A stretch of DNA of 64,000 bases, from contig JAYENW010000022.1 of NCBI GenBank assembly GCA_034722275.1, forward strand, positions 1-64,000, read 5' to 3'. Made by a program: the position numbers and the translations under genes. Positions 34,454 to 42,754 of this stretch are shown piece by piece; within the stretch, counting starts at the first letter, position 1; each line of letters opens with the position of its first letter. This DNA is from M55B177 sp034722275 (GTDB taxonomy: Bacteria; Chloroflexota; Dehalococcoidia; GIF9; AB-539-J10). The notes under the pieces are model-generated. The model worked only from the letters and a program-made list of their open reading frames with translations, ran no database searches and was not told the DNA's origin.

Positions 34454-35020
34454 ATGGAGCAGAAAATAGCTACAAAAGGGGAAGTAATAATAACCGGGCT
34501 TGGTGGTGCTGGTGTGCTTACTGCAGGCACCCTGTTAGCTGAGGCAGTCACTGAGAAATATAAGAATGTAAGCTGGTTTCCTTCTTATGCTATATCTAAA
34601 CGTGGTGGCTTCTGTGAATGCACTGTTGTCTTTTCTAATGATGAGATTGCGTCTCCTCTGCTATCCCGGGCTGAAGGGATAATCGTTGCTGAATCAGCCC
34701 AATTTAGGGATTTTGAGAAGAGGGTTCGTCCTGGTGGGACAATGGTGGTTGAGAAAGCTGGATTACAGGACAAAGCAGTGAGCGAAGATATCAAGGTAAT
34801 TGAAATTCCAGCTATTGAAACAGCAATTACTATCAGCGGCTCCAGCCAGGGTGCTAACCTCATCTTGCTGGGAGCTTTTGTTGAGGCGACCAAAATGGTC
34901 TCTCCTGAGCTCATTAAACAGCAGATTGGGAAAACATTCGCAGGTAAGGAAAAGGCGCTTAAAGGTAACATGGAGGCCTTTGAGGAAGGACGCAAGCTGT
35001 TTCACAGCTCCGAGCGGTAA
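34454..35020 (+). CDS. 2-oxoacid:ferredoxin oxidoreductase gamma subunit
   Basis: 188 aa. Gamma/CoA-associated domain beginning VIITGLGGAGVLTAGTLLAE, followed by the conserved SWFPSYAISKRGGFCECTVV and SPLLSRAEGIIVAES. It starts at ATG 34454 behind AAGGGGGG. It completes the four-chain enzyme. 54 nt separate it from the opine dehydrogenase gene. Confidence 0.92.
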   Translation: MEQKIATKGEVIITGLGGAGVLTAGTLLAEAVTEKYKNVSWFPSYAISKRGGFCECTVVFSNDEIASPLLSRAEGIIVAESAQFRDFEKRVRPGGTMVVEKAGLQDKAVSEDIKVIEIPAIETAITISGSSQGANLILLGAFVEATKMVSPELIKQQIGKTFAGKEKALKGNMEAFEEGRKLFHSSER

Positions 35021-35074
35021 TGCAGGTGAGGGTATCGATAAAGGTGTCACTGCCTCAGAAATCAGGTGAGATAA

Positions 35075-36160
35075 ATGGCTGAAATGATTGCGGTTCTCGG
35101 CGCTGGTAATGGAGGCTGTGCTATTGCTGCCCATCTGGCACTGCAGGGACACAAGGTCAACCTGTATGAAATTCCTGAACTGAAAGAAAGTTTTAGACCT
35201 CTCCAGGAAAAGAAAGAAATAGTTATCAGAGGCAAGGCTGAAGATGGAGTTGCCAGGCTAAATACAGCAACGACCGATATCAAGGAGGCTGTCAGTGGTG
35301 TTGAGACCATTATTGTCACAATTCCCGCCTTCGGGTATCAGCATATTGCCCAATTGCTTGCTCCGGTGCTTGTTGATGGTCAACTGGTGGCTTTCATCCC
35401 CGGCGCTTTCGCCACGATTTATTGCCTGGAGGAGATGCATAAACGAGAGATTGAGACTGAAGTAACTTTTGCTGAATCGGTAACTCTTCCTTATGCTGCC
35501 AGATTGACATCAAGAAATGAGGTTAGTATCGCCGGCACTGCCATTTTACTTCCAGTTGGTGTATTTCCAGCTAGGAAAGCCGAGCCCGTGCTCAAGAAAC
35601 TCAAGGAGTATTACCCTGTGATTACAGGCAGCCGGGATATCCTTGATGTGGCCTTGAACAACCTTAATCCGGTGACACACCCAGCGCCAGTCATTCTGAG
35701 TACGAGTGTAATTGAAAATAGCAATGATTTTTATCTATACCGTGATGGCATCACCGGTGGAGTGAAGAAAGTAATGCTGGCCATGGATAAAGAACGTATA
35801 GCAGTGAGGAAGGCTTGTGGCATTGATACGCCGCATTATGGATACCATCAATTGGAGCCTTTTGAGGTCTTTGAGGATTATTTTGGCAAGGGAAGCCTTA
35901 TGGAAACAGGATATAAACTTAAAGGTCCTTCCAGCATAACAGACAGGTATGTTACTGATGATGTTCCTTATGGTCTTGTCTTATACTCTACAATCGGCAA
36001 GAAGGTGGGCGTTGAGACACCTGTTTGCGATGCCATTATCAATCTTGCTTCCGTAATTAACGGAGAAAGTTATTGGGAGAGCAGTGCCAATATCGAGAAG
36101 ATGTTTATTTCTCACTGGAGCATAGACAAACTGACTCGGTTTCTCTTTGAAGGCGAATAA
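35075..36160 (+). CDS. NAD/NADP octopine/nopaline dehydrogenase family protein
   Basis: 361 aa. N-terminal Rossmann domain IAVLGAGNGGCAIAAHLALQ. The C-terminal octopine-DH domain carries the conserved NPVTHPAPVILS, with His in the position of the octopine dehydrogenase catalytic His. Opine dehydrogenases reductively join an amino acid and a 2-oxoacid, or split the opine oxidatively. It lies between a 2-oxoacid oxidoreductase and an aminotransferase on the same strand, which fits chemistry on 2-oxoacids and amino acids. Actual substrates unknown. Confidence 0.85.
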   Translation: MAEMIAVLGAGNGGCAIAAHLALQGHKVNLYEIPELKESFRPLQEKKEIVIRGKAEDGVARLNTATTDIKEAVSGVETIIVTIPAFGYQHIAQLLAPVLVDGQLVAFIPGAFATIYCLEEMHKREIETEVTFAESVTLPYAARLTSRNEVSIAGTAILLPVGVFPARKAEPVLKKLKEYYPVITGSRDILDVALNNLNPVTHPAPVILSTSVIENSNDFYLYRDGITGGVKKVMLAMDKERIAVRKACGIDTPHYGYHQLEPFEVFEDYFGKGSLMETGYKLKGPSSITDRYVTDDVPYGLVLYSTIGKKVGVETPVCDAIINLASVINGESYWESSANIEKMFISHWSIDKLTRFLFEGE

Positions 36161-36241
36161 GATACTGAAAGAAGTAGGGAACCGTCTATTGATATGGGCT
36201 AGTTTTCATTTAATTTCAATTTGAAGGAGGTGTTTAATATT

Positions 36242-37345
36242 ATGATTTCATCTAATTCTTCTAAAGGAATGGAGAAATTCATCATGCCTCATCTGGCTGC
36301 TATGGGTAGTTATGCTCCGCCAAAGCCGGTAGAGACTATGGGGCCTGTGCGCCGCATGATTAAGATGAATGCCAACGAAAATCCCTATGGGTGTTCACCA
36401 AAGGTGCTGCATGCCCTGGCCAACTGTGACTTTTTGAATCTCTACCCCGATGCCATGCAAACGGGACTTCGCCAGCAGTTCCAGGAGTACACTGGAATCG
36501 ATGCTGAACATATTGTGGCTACCTGTGGTGGCGCCGGAGTAGTCGATTTGATTTTGCGACTACTTGTTGGGCCCGGCGACGAAGTGATAAATTGTGAGCC
36601 CACCTTTGATTATTTCCGTTTCCGAACGGAAATATGCGGTGGCACCTCGGTCCAGGTGCTTAGAGATGAAAAGTTCGCCGTTGATGTAAATGCAGTGAAA
36701 GCAGCCATAGGCGAGCGAACCAAGTTGATAATTGTAAACAATCCCAATAACCCCACGGGAAACATAACTCCCCAGAAAGACATACTGGAACTGGTGGACA
36801 TGGGGCTGCCGATATTGGTGGATGAAGCCTACTATGAATTTAGTGGTGAAACTGTGGCTCCTTTGGTCGGCCAGTATGAAAATTTGATGGTGCTGCGTAC
36901 TCTGAGTAAATGGGCTGGGCTGGCTGGACTCAGAGTTGGCTATGGCATTTTCCCAACTGCAATCGCCAATTATCTGTTGAAAATAAAGCCTCCTTTCAAT
37001 GTAAGCGCTGCTGCTCTGGTTGCTGTGCAACAGTCACTAGCCGACCGCGATCACCTGATGAATACAGTGAAGATTCTTATTGCTGAGAGAGAAAGACTTA
37101 TTCGAGAATTAGGCAGGATGAATTTCTTAAAACCTTTTCCATCGCATGCTAATTATATTCTATGCGGGGTTCTGAAAGGCACTGCCAGTGAAATACGGCA
37201 AAGATTGGAAGATAAGGGTATCCTTATTCGAACTTATTATACAGAGCTTTTGAGAAACTATATCCGCCCCAGCGTGGGTAAACCGGAGCATAATGATGCC
37301 TTAATCAAGGCGCTTAAGGAAATAGGAGAAGAAATAGAGGGTTGA
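36242..37345 (+). CDS. hisC: HisC-like PLP aminotransferase
   Basis: 367 aa from ATG 36242, chosen because AAGGAGG (36224-36230) lies upstream; a TTG at 36221 precedes that site. Fold-type I class II aminotransferase. Substrate region MNANENPYGCSP, cofactor motif NNPNNPTGN, PLP Lys in TLSKWAGLAGLRVGYG, and the C-terminal IRPSVGKPEHNDALI. It could be true histidinol-phosphate or aromatic aminotransferase. No other his genes are here, and the neighbours suggest a role in amino acid/2-oxoacid exchange. Confidence 0.85.
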   Translation: MISSNSSKGMEKFIMPHLAAMGSYAPPKPVETMGPVRRMIKMNANENPYGCSPKVLHALANCDFLNLYPDAMQTGLRQQFQEYTGIDAEHIVATCGGAGVVDLILRLLVGPGDEVINCEPTFDYFRFRTEICGGTSVQVLRDEKFAVDVNAVKAAIGERTKLIIVNNPNNPTGNITPQKDILELVDMGLPILVDEAYYEFSGETVAPLVGQYENLMVLRTLSKWAGLAGLRVGYGIFPTAIANYLLKIKPPFNVSAAALVAVQQSLADRDHLMNTVKILIAERERLIRELGRMNFLKPFPSHANYILCGVLKGTASEIRQRLEDKGILIRTYYTELLRNYIRPSVGKPEHNDALIKALKEIGEEIEG

Positions 37346-37423
37346 AGTCTTATCACTTCTTTGTTTGTAGTGCGGGTGGTATAATTGAAGATAAGTGAGA
37401 GTAGATGAGCTCGAGCTTGGGGA

Positions 37424-37522
37424 ATGGTGATGAGTGAACGGTTGTTTAATGAGATGAAACACAAGAGGAAAGGAGGCAAAAATGTAATGGGTATTTGGCA
37501 ACAAGGGGAGTTCGAGTTTTAA
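37424..37522 (+). CDS. Candidate leader ORF upstream of ABC importer
   Basis: A 32-codon frame from ATG 37424 (ATG 37430 also possible) ends MGIWQQGEFEF with TAA at 37520-37522, overlapping the AAAGGAGG ribosome site of the substrate-binding protein gene. Within it a strong AGGAGG (37471-37476) is followed 5 nt later by an out-of-frame ATGTAA start-stop (37482-37487). The second ATG (37487) would make an 11-residue peptide. Leader function is inferred; aromatic residues are only mildly enriched. Confidence 0.3.
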   Translation: MVMSERLFNEMKHKRKGGKNVMGIWQQGEFEF

Positions 37523-37534
37523 AGGAGGATTGAA

Positions 37535-38545
37535 GTGAGAAAGAAAGGATTGCGAGCAACAGTTATCAGTATCAGCTTAATACTGGCTTTGGCGGTAGCT
37601 CTGCCTTTAGCGGGTGGTTGTGCCCCAAAGCAAGAGGTATACAAAATTGGCATAACCCAGATAGTTACCCACCCGGCACTGGATGCTATACGTGGTGGTT
37701 TCATCAAGGGCATGGCTGATGAAGGGTTCGTTGAGGGAGAAAATGTAGAATATGACTTCCTTAACCCTGAAGGCGATATGTCAACGGCGAAGACGATCGC
37801 CGACAAGTTTGTTTCAGAGCCGAAGGACTTGATTGTTCCTATAACCACACCTTGTACTCAGGCATGCTACGCTGCTGCTGAGGGCACTGATGTACCCATC
37901 GTCTTTGCTGCCGTTACTGACCCGGTATTGGCCGGCCTGGTTGAATCCTGGCAACATCCTTGCGCTGCCGGCGTTCATATAACCGGGGTGAGTGATTATG
38001 TGCCTGTCAAGCCACAGCTAGAGATAATTAAAGAGATATGCCCTGATGCCAAGGTGATAGGGTTAATCTATAACGCTGGTGACGAGAGTAATCTCAAGAC
38101 AGTAAATGAGCTCAAGAGCTTGGCGCCAGAATTTGGACTTGAGGTAATTGAGGCTAATGTAGCTACAACTGCTGATACACATAGCGCAGCCATGTCATTG
38201 GTTGGTAGAGCTGACATTGCGTGGTCCCCTATGTGCAATACCACAGTAGCTGGTCTTGAAGGAGTTTTATCGGTCTGTGAAGAGCATGATATGCCGTACT
38301 TTCCCCCAGATCCTGACTCTGTTAAGAGAGGAGGAATTGCTTCTATTTATTACTCTAATGAAGAATTAGGTGAAATAGCTGCCAAGAAAGCAGCCAAGGT
38401 GCTGAGGGGTGAAGACCCATGTAACATACCCGTTACTACTTTCGAGACTGTAAGAATAACTTTGAACCCGGTGGCAGCAGAGAGAATGGGAGCGACCATC
38501 CCTCAATCCCTTCTGGATAAGGCTTATGAGGTAGTAGGGACATAA
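37535..38545 (+). CDS. ABC transporter substrate-binding lipoprotein (ABC_sub_bind)
   Basis: 336 aa. Signal peptide with lipobox (LAGGC, Cys about 29), then the PF04392-type periplasmic fold with KIGITQIVTHPALDAIRGGF and later GVSDYVPVKPQLEIIKEICP. The family includes tryptophan/tyrosine binding proteins (TrpX-like). GTG start at 37535 with AGGAGG 6 nt upstream. First gene of a three-gene importer set with the next two genes. Confidence 0.9.
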   Translation: MRKKGLRATVISISLILALAVALPLAGGCAPKQEVYKIGITQIVTHPALDAIRGGFIKGMADEGFVEGENVEYDFLNPEGDMSTAKTIADKFVSEPKDLIVPITTPCTQACYAAAEGTDVPIVFAAVTDPVLAGLVESWQHPCAAGVHITGVSDYVPVKPQLEIIKEICPDAKVIGLIYNAGDESNLKTVNELKSLAPEFGLEVIEANVATTADTHSAAMSLVGRADIAWSPMCNTTVAGLEGVLSVCEEHDMPYFPPDPDSVKRGGIASIYYSNEELGEIAAKKAAKVLRGEDPCNIPVTTFETVRITLNPVAAERMGATIPQSLLDKAYEVVGT

Positions 38546-38697
38546 GCCAGATAAAATTTATAGCTAATTAAGGCTTTACTGGAACTACGGTAATAAGGCT
38601 CAAGTCTTATCGAGCTCGGGTGGCTGTGCCAGTTGTTACAACAATTGGTATGGTGGTAGGCCGGCAGTTTTTGCTGTTCTAGTTTGGCAAAGGTGAT

Positions 38698-39612
38698 GTG
38701 TTATTGAGTGCCATAAGCAGTATTGTTATTAGCTCTGTCTCGGATACACTGGTTTATGTCCTGGTTGCCATAGGTGTCTTTATAACGCTTCGTGTGCTTA
38801 ATTTTCCCGATCTTACTGTAGATGGCAGCTTTGTTACCGGCGGTTCCATCGCCGCGCTTATGATTGCTGCCGGTTGTAACCCTTTCCTGGCTACTGTGGC
38901 TGCTATTGCGGGTGGTTTCATCTGTGGTTTGATAACCGGGTTACTGAATACCAAGCTGCGGATAACTGCTCTCCTTGCCGGCATTCTGATGATGGTTGGT
39001 CTATATTCGGTAAATCTGATGATTATGGGGAGGCCGAATATTCCACTTCTTCGGGACGTAACCATCTTTGTTAGTGTAGCTTCTTTCTTTGGAGTTGCCA
39101 AAAGCAGCATGCTGGTTATTGTCGTTCTCGCTGTGGTAAGTGTTATCTGTATCATGGCGCTGAACTGGTTTCTGCGTACTGAGATTGGCTTGGCCCTGAG
39201 AGCAAGTGGTGATAATGAGCCAATGCTGAGGAACCTGGGGGTGGACACTGATAAGAATATATTGCTGGGCTGTGCTATCTCCAATGCTCTGGTTGCTCTT
39301 TCTGGCGCTCTGGTTGCTCAGCGGCAGGGATTTTGCGATGTCAATATGGGCATTGGCATGATTGTACTGGGCCTGGCATGTGTGATACTAGGTGAGGCGC
39401 TGCTTCGCCCCCGTGGCGTGACTTCAATGTTGCTGGCAGCGCTTATCGGTACATTCATCTATCGTTTATTTATAGTTGTTGCCCTCAGAGTTGGTTTGCC
39501 TCCGGGAGATTTGAAATTAATCACGGCAGTGCTGGTAATCTTAGCTCTGGGGATTCCCTATATTCAGAAGATAATACGCCATGAATGGATGCCACCTGCA
39601 CCTCGAATGTAA
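38698..39612 (+). CDS. ABC transporter permease (TrpY-like)
   Basis: 304 aa, about 8-9 membrane helices, BPD_transp_2 family. The typical DGSFVTGG region after the second helix and the cytoplasmic coupling segment LRASGDNEPMLRNLGVDTD are visible. The start is GTG 38698 or TTG 38704, the latter at better distance from AAAGGTG. The 151-nt gap before it holds an imperfect hairpin near 38629-38648 and no gene. Confidence 0.9.
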   Translation: MLLSAISSIVISSVSDTLVYVLVAIGVFITLRVLNFPDLTVDGSFVTGGSIAALMIAAGCNPFLATVAAIAGGFICGLITGLLNTKLRITALLAGILMMVGLYSVNLMIMGRPNIPLLRDVTIFVSVASFFGVAKSSMLVIVVLAVVSVICIMALNWFLRTEIGLALRASGDNEPMLRNLGVDTDKNILLGCAISNALVALSGALVAQRQGFCDVNMGIGMIVLGLACVILGEALLRPRGVTSMLLAALIGTFIYRLFIVVALRVGLPPGDLKLITAVLVILALGIPYIQKIIRHEWMPPAPRM

Positions 39613-39626
39613 TGGGGTATGTTGTA

Positions 39627-40454
39627 ATGGAGCAAAATAAGAGTTTGCTGCAGCTTAAAAAAACAACCAAGATATTCTCCAAAGGCACTATAGATGAGGT
39701 TACCGCTCTGGATAATATTAGCCTGGATGTCCATCCCCAGGATTACGTTACCATCATTGGCAGTAATGGCGCTGGGAAAACAACTATGCTCAATGTTGTT
39801 GCTGGTGTTTTCCCTCCGGAGAGGGGTGGCAGTGTTATTGTCAATGGTACTGATATTACCAATCTGCCGGAGTATAAGCATGCTACCTATGTTGGCCGGG
39901 TATACCAGAACCCCAATATCGGCACTGCCGGCAAGATGACCATAGAGGAGAATCTAGCTATGGCTGTGCTCAGAGGGCAGCCAAGAGGATTAAAGAAGGC
40001 TATCAATAACCAACGCAGGGAGCAATTTCGCGCTGCCTTAGCCCCGCTGGGACTGGGATTAGAAGATAGGCTAAATACGCTGGCAGGCACCCTTTCCAGT
40101 GGACAAAGGCAGGGGCTAGCTCTGGTGATGGCTACCATAAGTAAGCCAGCATTGCTGCTGCTTGATGAGCATATCGCCAATTTGGATCCCAGGACTGCTC
40201 AGACCGTGCTTGGGTTAACCGATATGATTGTAGGGCAGGAAAAAATGACCACGATTATGGTTACCCACAATATGGAGATTGCCATGCGCTATGGGAACAG
40301 GCTGCTCATGATGCATAAAGGCAGGGTTATAGTGGATATAGGGCAGGAAAAGAAACAAAGCCTTGCCATCAATGATTTAGTGACTGCCTTTGAGCGGGCT
40401 GCTGGTGAGCAGCTTGCTGATGAGAGCATTCTGCTTAGCCGCCCTGGTGGCTGA
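39627..40454 (+). CDS. ABC transporter ATP-binding protein (TrpZ-like)
   Basis: 275 aa from ATG 39627, preferred because GGGG lies 9 nt upstream. ATG 39612 overlapping the permease stop (TAATG) is the alternative. Walker A GSNGAGKTT, signature LSSGQRQGLAL, Walker B LLLLDEHIANLD and switch His in VTHNMEIAMRYGNR. It powers the importer encoded with the two genes upstream. Confidence 0.93.
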   Translation: MEQNKSLLQLKKTTKIFSKGTIDEVTALDNISLDVHPQDYVTIIGSNGAGKTTMLNVVAGVFPPERGGSVIVNGTDITNLPEYKHATYVGRVYQNPNIGTAGKMTIEENLAMAVLRGQPRGLKKAINNQRREQFRAALAPLGLGLEDRLNTLAGTLSSGQRQGLALVMATISKPALLLLDEHIANLDPRTAQTVLGLTDMIVGQEKMTTIMVTHNMEIAMRYGNRLLMMHKGRVIVDIGQEKKQSLAINDLVTAFERAAGEQLADESILLSRPGG

Positions 40455-40565
40455 GGTATTTTGAGTGTTGGGGAGATGGAGTGTATCACTGACCTGACCT
40501 GCTATATTGTTATAGCTAATCCTGCCAGGTTAAACAGAAACCGTGTAATTGTAGATGGTCAAGCC

Positions 40566-41663
40566 TTAGACATTGAATAGAATATTAATTATATCGCCGT
40601 CCTGGACGATGTACTCTTTGCCTTCCGTTCGGAGCAAGCCTTTTTTTCGTGCTTCAGCTAAATGGCTGCATTTCTGCAGGTCATGGTAGCTGATTACCTC
40701 AGCGCGGATAAATCCTCTCTCCATGTCTGAGTGAATCTTTCCTGCTGCCTTGAGGACAGTGGTGCCCTGGGGAATAGTCCAGGCTTTTACTTCGTCAGAG
40801 CCTACTGTGAAGAAGGACATGAGCTTCAGAAGATGATAGGAAAGGTCAATAACCTGGTTAAGTGCTGGTGCAGGCAATCCCATAGCCTGACGAAATTCTG
40901 CCGCTTCAGCTTCGCTGAGTTGCGTCAGCTCCATTTCCAGCTTGCCACAAAGAGCTACCACGCTGAATTGGGGGCAAAGAGAGCTTATTTTGTCTTCCAG
41001 TTGAGAAGCTTGTGGTATTTGCCCTTCACCTGTGTTGAGGATGAGCAGCATGGGCTTGGCGGTGAGAAACTGGTAATTCGTTAATGCCTTAAGCTCCTCT
41101 TTGTTGAGGTCTTGCTGCCTTATTGGCACCTCGTTTTCCAGAGATGACTTGATCTTCTGCAGTAGAAGCTGCTCTTTGTGGTACAGATCGCGCTCCGATG
41201 CTTTGGCTCCCTTCAAGCTCTTCTCCAATTTGTCCAGTCTTCTATCGATGATAGCCAGATCAGAAAAGGCGAGTTCTAAATCCATAGTTGTTATGTCCCG
41301 CTCTGGGTCTATGCTTCCCTCAGGATGGGGGAGGTTTTCATCTTCGAAGGTTCGCACCACCTGAAGCAAAGCATCGGCGGTGGACAGGTAGTTCAACAGC
41401 TCTCCCTTTATTTCCCCATGGGTATCAATGCTCTTAGGTGAACCAGCGATATCAACATAGTTCACCTCTGCTGGGGTTGTTTTCTTTGGCTGGAAGATAT
41501 TTTCCAGCTTCAATAGCCTGGCATCTGTGACCCGGGCTATGCCTATGTTTGGAGTCAACGAAGAGGAGTAGGGGCTGACCTCAGCTTCGCCCCTGGTCAG
41601 AGCATTAAAGATGGTTGTTTTGCCACTCTTTGGCAGCCCGATAATGGCGATTTTCACGTTCAT
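40566..41663 (-). CDS. ychF: Ribosome-associated ATPase YchF
   Basis: 365 aa, the standard length. Obg-family P-loop protein that prefers ATP. Walker A GLPKSGKTT, the YVDIAG region, the NTGEGQ-type NKxE substitute, and the C-terminal TGS-like domain FFTVGSDEVKAWTIPQGTTVLKAAGKIH. The start ATG 41663 has no ribosome site; a promoter lies directly upstream. Divergent from holA. Confidence 0.95.
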   Translation of the reverse strand: MNVKIAIIGLPKSGKTTIFNALTRGEAEVSPYSSSLTPNIGIARVTDARLLKLENIFQPKKTTPAEVNYVDIAGSPKSIDTHGEIKGELLNYLSTADALLQVVRTFEDENLPHPEGSIDPERDITTMDLELAFSDLAIIDRRLDKLEKSLKGAKASERDLYHKEQLLLQKIKSSLENEVPIRQQDLNKEELKALTNYQFLTAKPMLLILNTGEGQIPQASQLEDKISSLCPQFSVVALCGKLEMELTQLSEAEAAEFRQAMGLPAPALNQVIDLSYHLLKLMSFFTVGSDEVKAWTIPQGTTVLKAAGKIHSDMERGFIRAEVISYHDLQKCSHLAEARKKGLLRTEGKEYIVQDGDIINILFNV

Positions 41664-41668
41664 ATATT

Positions 41669-41697
41669 AGCATATTTTGTTTTTGCTCTCTTGTCAG
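41669..41697 (-). promoter_or_regulatory. ychF promoter, leaderless arrangement
   Basis: Minus strand CTGACA (41692-41697), 17 nt, TATGCT (41669-41674). The predicted start at about 41662 coincides with the ychF ATG (41663-41661). Its -35 overlaps that of the divergent holA promoter. Confidence 0.45.
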
Positions 41698-41721
41698 AGA
41701 AATTTGGAGCTGTGTTAGAAT
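41691..41721 (+). promoter_or_regulatory. holA promoter
   Basis: TTGTCA (41691-41696), 19-nt spacer (long), TAGAAT (41716-41721). The -10 ends 9 nt before the holA ATG, leaving a leader of about 3 nt and no ribosome site. Confidence 0.35.
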
Positions 41722-41730
41722 AGGCAAGCG

Positions 41731-42735
41731 ATGCTTTATATTCTTCATGGTGAGGATGACTTCTCTCTTCATCAGGCCCTGGAGCGAATCAAGGCTGGTC
41801 TGGGGAGCCCGGATATGCTGGCGGTTAATACCACCAGGCTGGATGGCGAGCACTTAATTCTGAGTGAGCTCAAAGACAATTGCAATGTTGTCCCTTTCTT
41901 ATGTCCGCATCGTCTGATTATAATTGAAGGCTTGCTGGGGCGTTTTGAGCCCGGAGGAAAAAGAACACGGTCGTATAAGAGTGCCCACAGGTCAAAAAAG
42001 GAGCTGGGAGAATGGCGGGATTTGGTCACCTGTATTCAGCAGATGCCGGCAAGCACTGTGTTGGTACTGGTTGATGTCACGGTAAAGAAGTCTAATCCCT
42101 TGTTTCAAAAGATTTCACCATTAGCCGAAGTGGAACCCTTCCGTTTGCTGCGTGGTGATAAGTTGAAAAACTGGATTCAGAAGCAGGTAAACCGTGAAGG
42201 TGGCGAAATCGCTCCTGAGGCAATAGACTTGCTTGCTGAGCTTATCGGTGGAAACTTGTGGACAATGAATAATGAAATCCAGAAATTGCTTCTATATAGT
42301 CAGGATCGCTCCATTGATAAACAAGATGTCGCGCGGTTGGTAAGCTATGCTCGGGAAGCGAATATTTTTGCTTTGGTGGATGCAGTAGTGGAAGGGAAAA
42401 CTAGGAGAGCTCAGGAAGTGCTGCATCAATTGTATCAGGATGGCGATTCCTCAACTCATATTTTAGCTATGGTGACAAGACAGTTCCGCTTGATAGCTCT
42501 GGTGAAGGATATGAAGCCGGAATTATCTATCTGGCAAATTCAGAAGAAGTTGGGCTTGTCATCAGATTATGCCCTGGAGAAAACGCTGGCTCAAGCCAGG
42601 TTTTACACTCTTGAAGATATCAGGCAAGCTTATAATAAGCTTCTGGAAACTGATTTAGCCATCAAAACTCGAGGGTATAATGACCAACTGGCACTTGAGC
42701 TTCTGGTAACTGAGCTTAGCGCCTCTCGAGCTTAA
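41731..42735 (+). CDS. holA: DNA polymerase III delta subunit
   Basis: 334 aa. Clamp-loader delta subunit. The N-terminal degenerate AAA+ region begins LYILHGEDDFSLHQALERIK; ARLVSYAREANIFALVDAVVEG (domain III) and the C-terminal LAQARFYTLEDIRQAYNKLLETDLAIKTR are characteristic. It starts at ATG 41731. Divergent from ychF and convergent with mscS. Confidence 0.93.
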   Translation: MLYILHGEDDFSLHQALERIKAGLGSPDMLAVNTTRLDGEHLILSELKDNCNVVPFLCPHRLIIIEGLLGRFEPGGKRTRSYKSAHRSKKELGEWRDLVTCIQQMPASTVLVLVDVTVKKSNPLFQKISPLAEVEPFRLLRGDKLKNWIQKQVNREGGEIAPEAIDLLAELIGGNLWTMNNEIQKLLLYSQDRSIDKQDVARLVSYAREANIFALVDAVVEGKTRRAQEVLHQLYQDGDSSTHILAMVTRQFRLIALVKDMKPELSIWQIQKKLGLSSDYALEKTLAQARFYTLEDIRQAYNKLLETDLAIKTRGYNDQLALELLVTELSASRA

Positions 42736-42754
42736 GAGAGCTCGGCCCTAGCAT

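Noticed and set aside
40500..40560. GCTATA/TATAGC hairpin between the ABC ATPase and ychF
   Set aside because: Weak AT-rich stem without a U-tract; not a convincing terminator for either gene.
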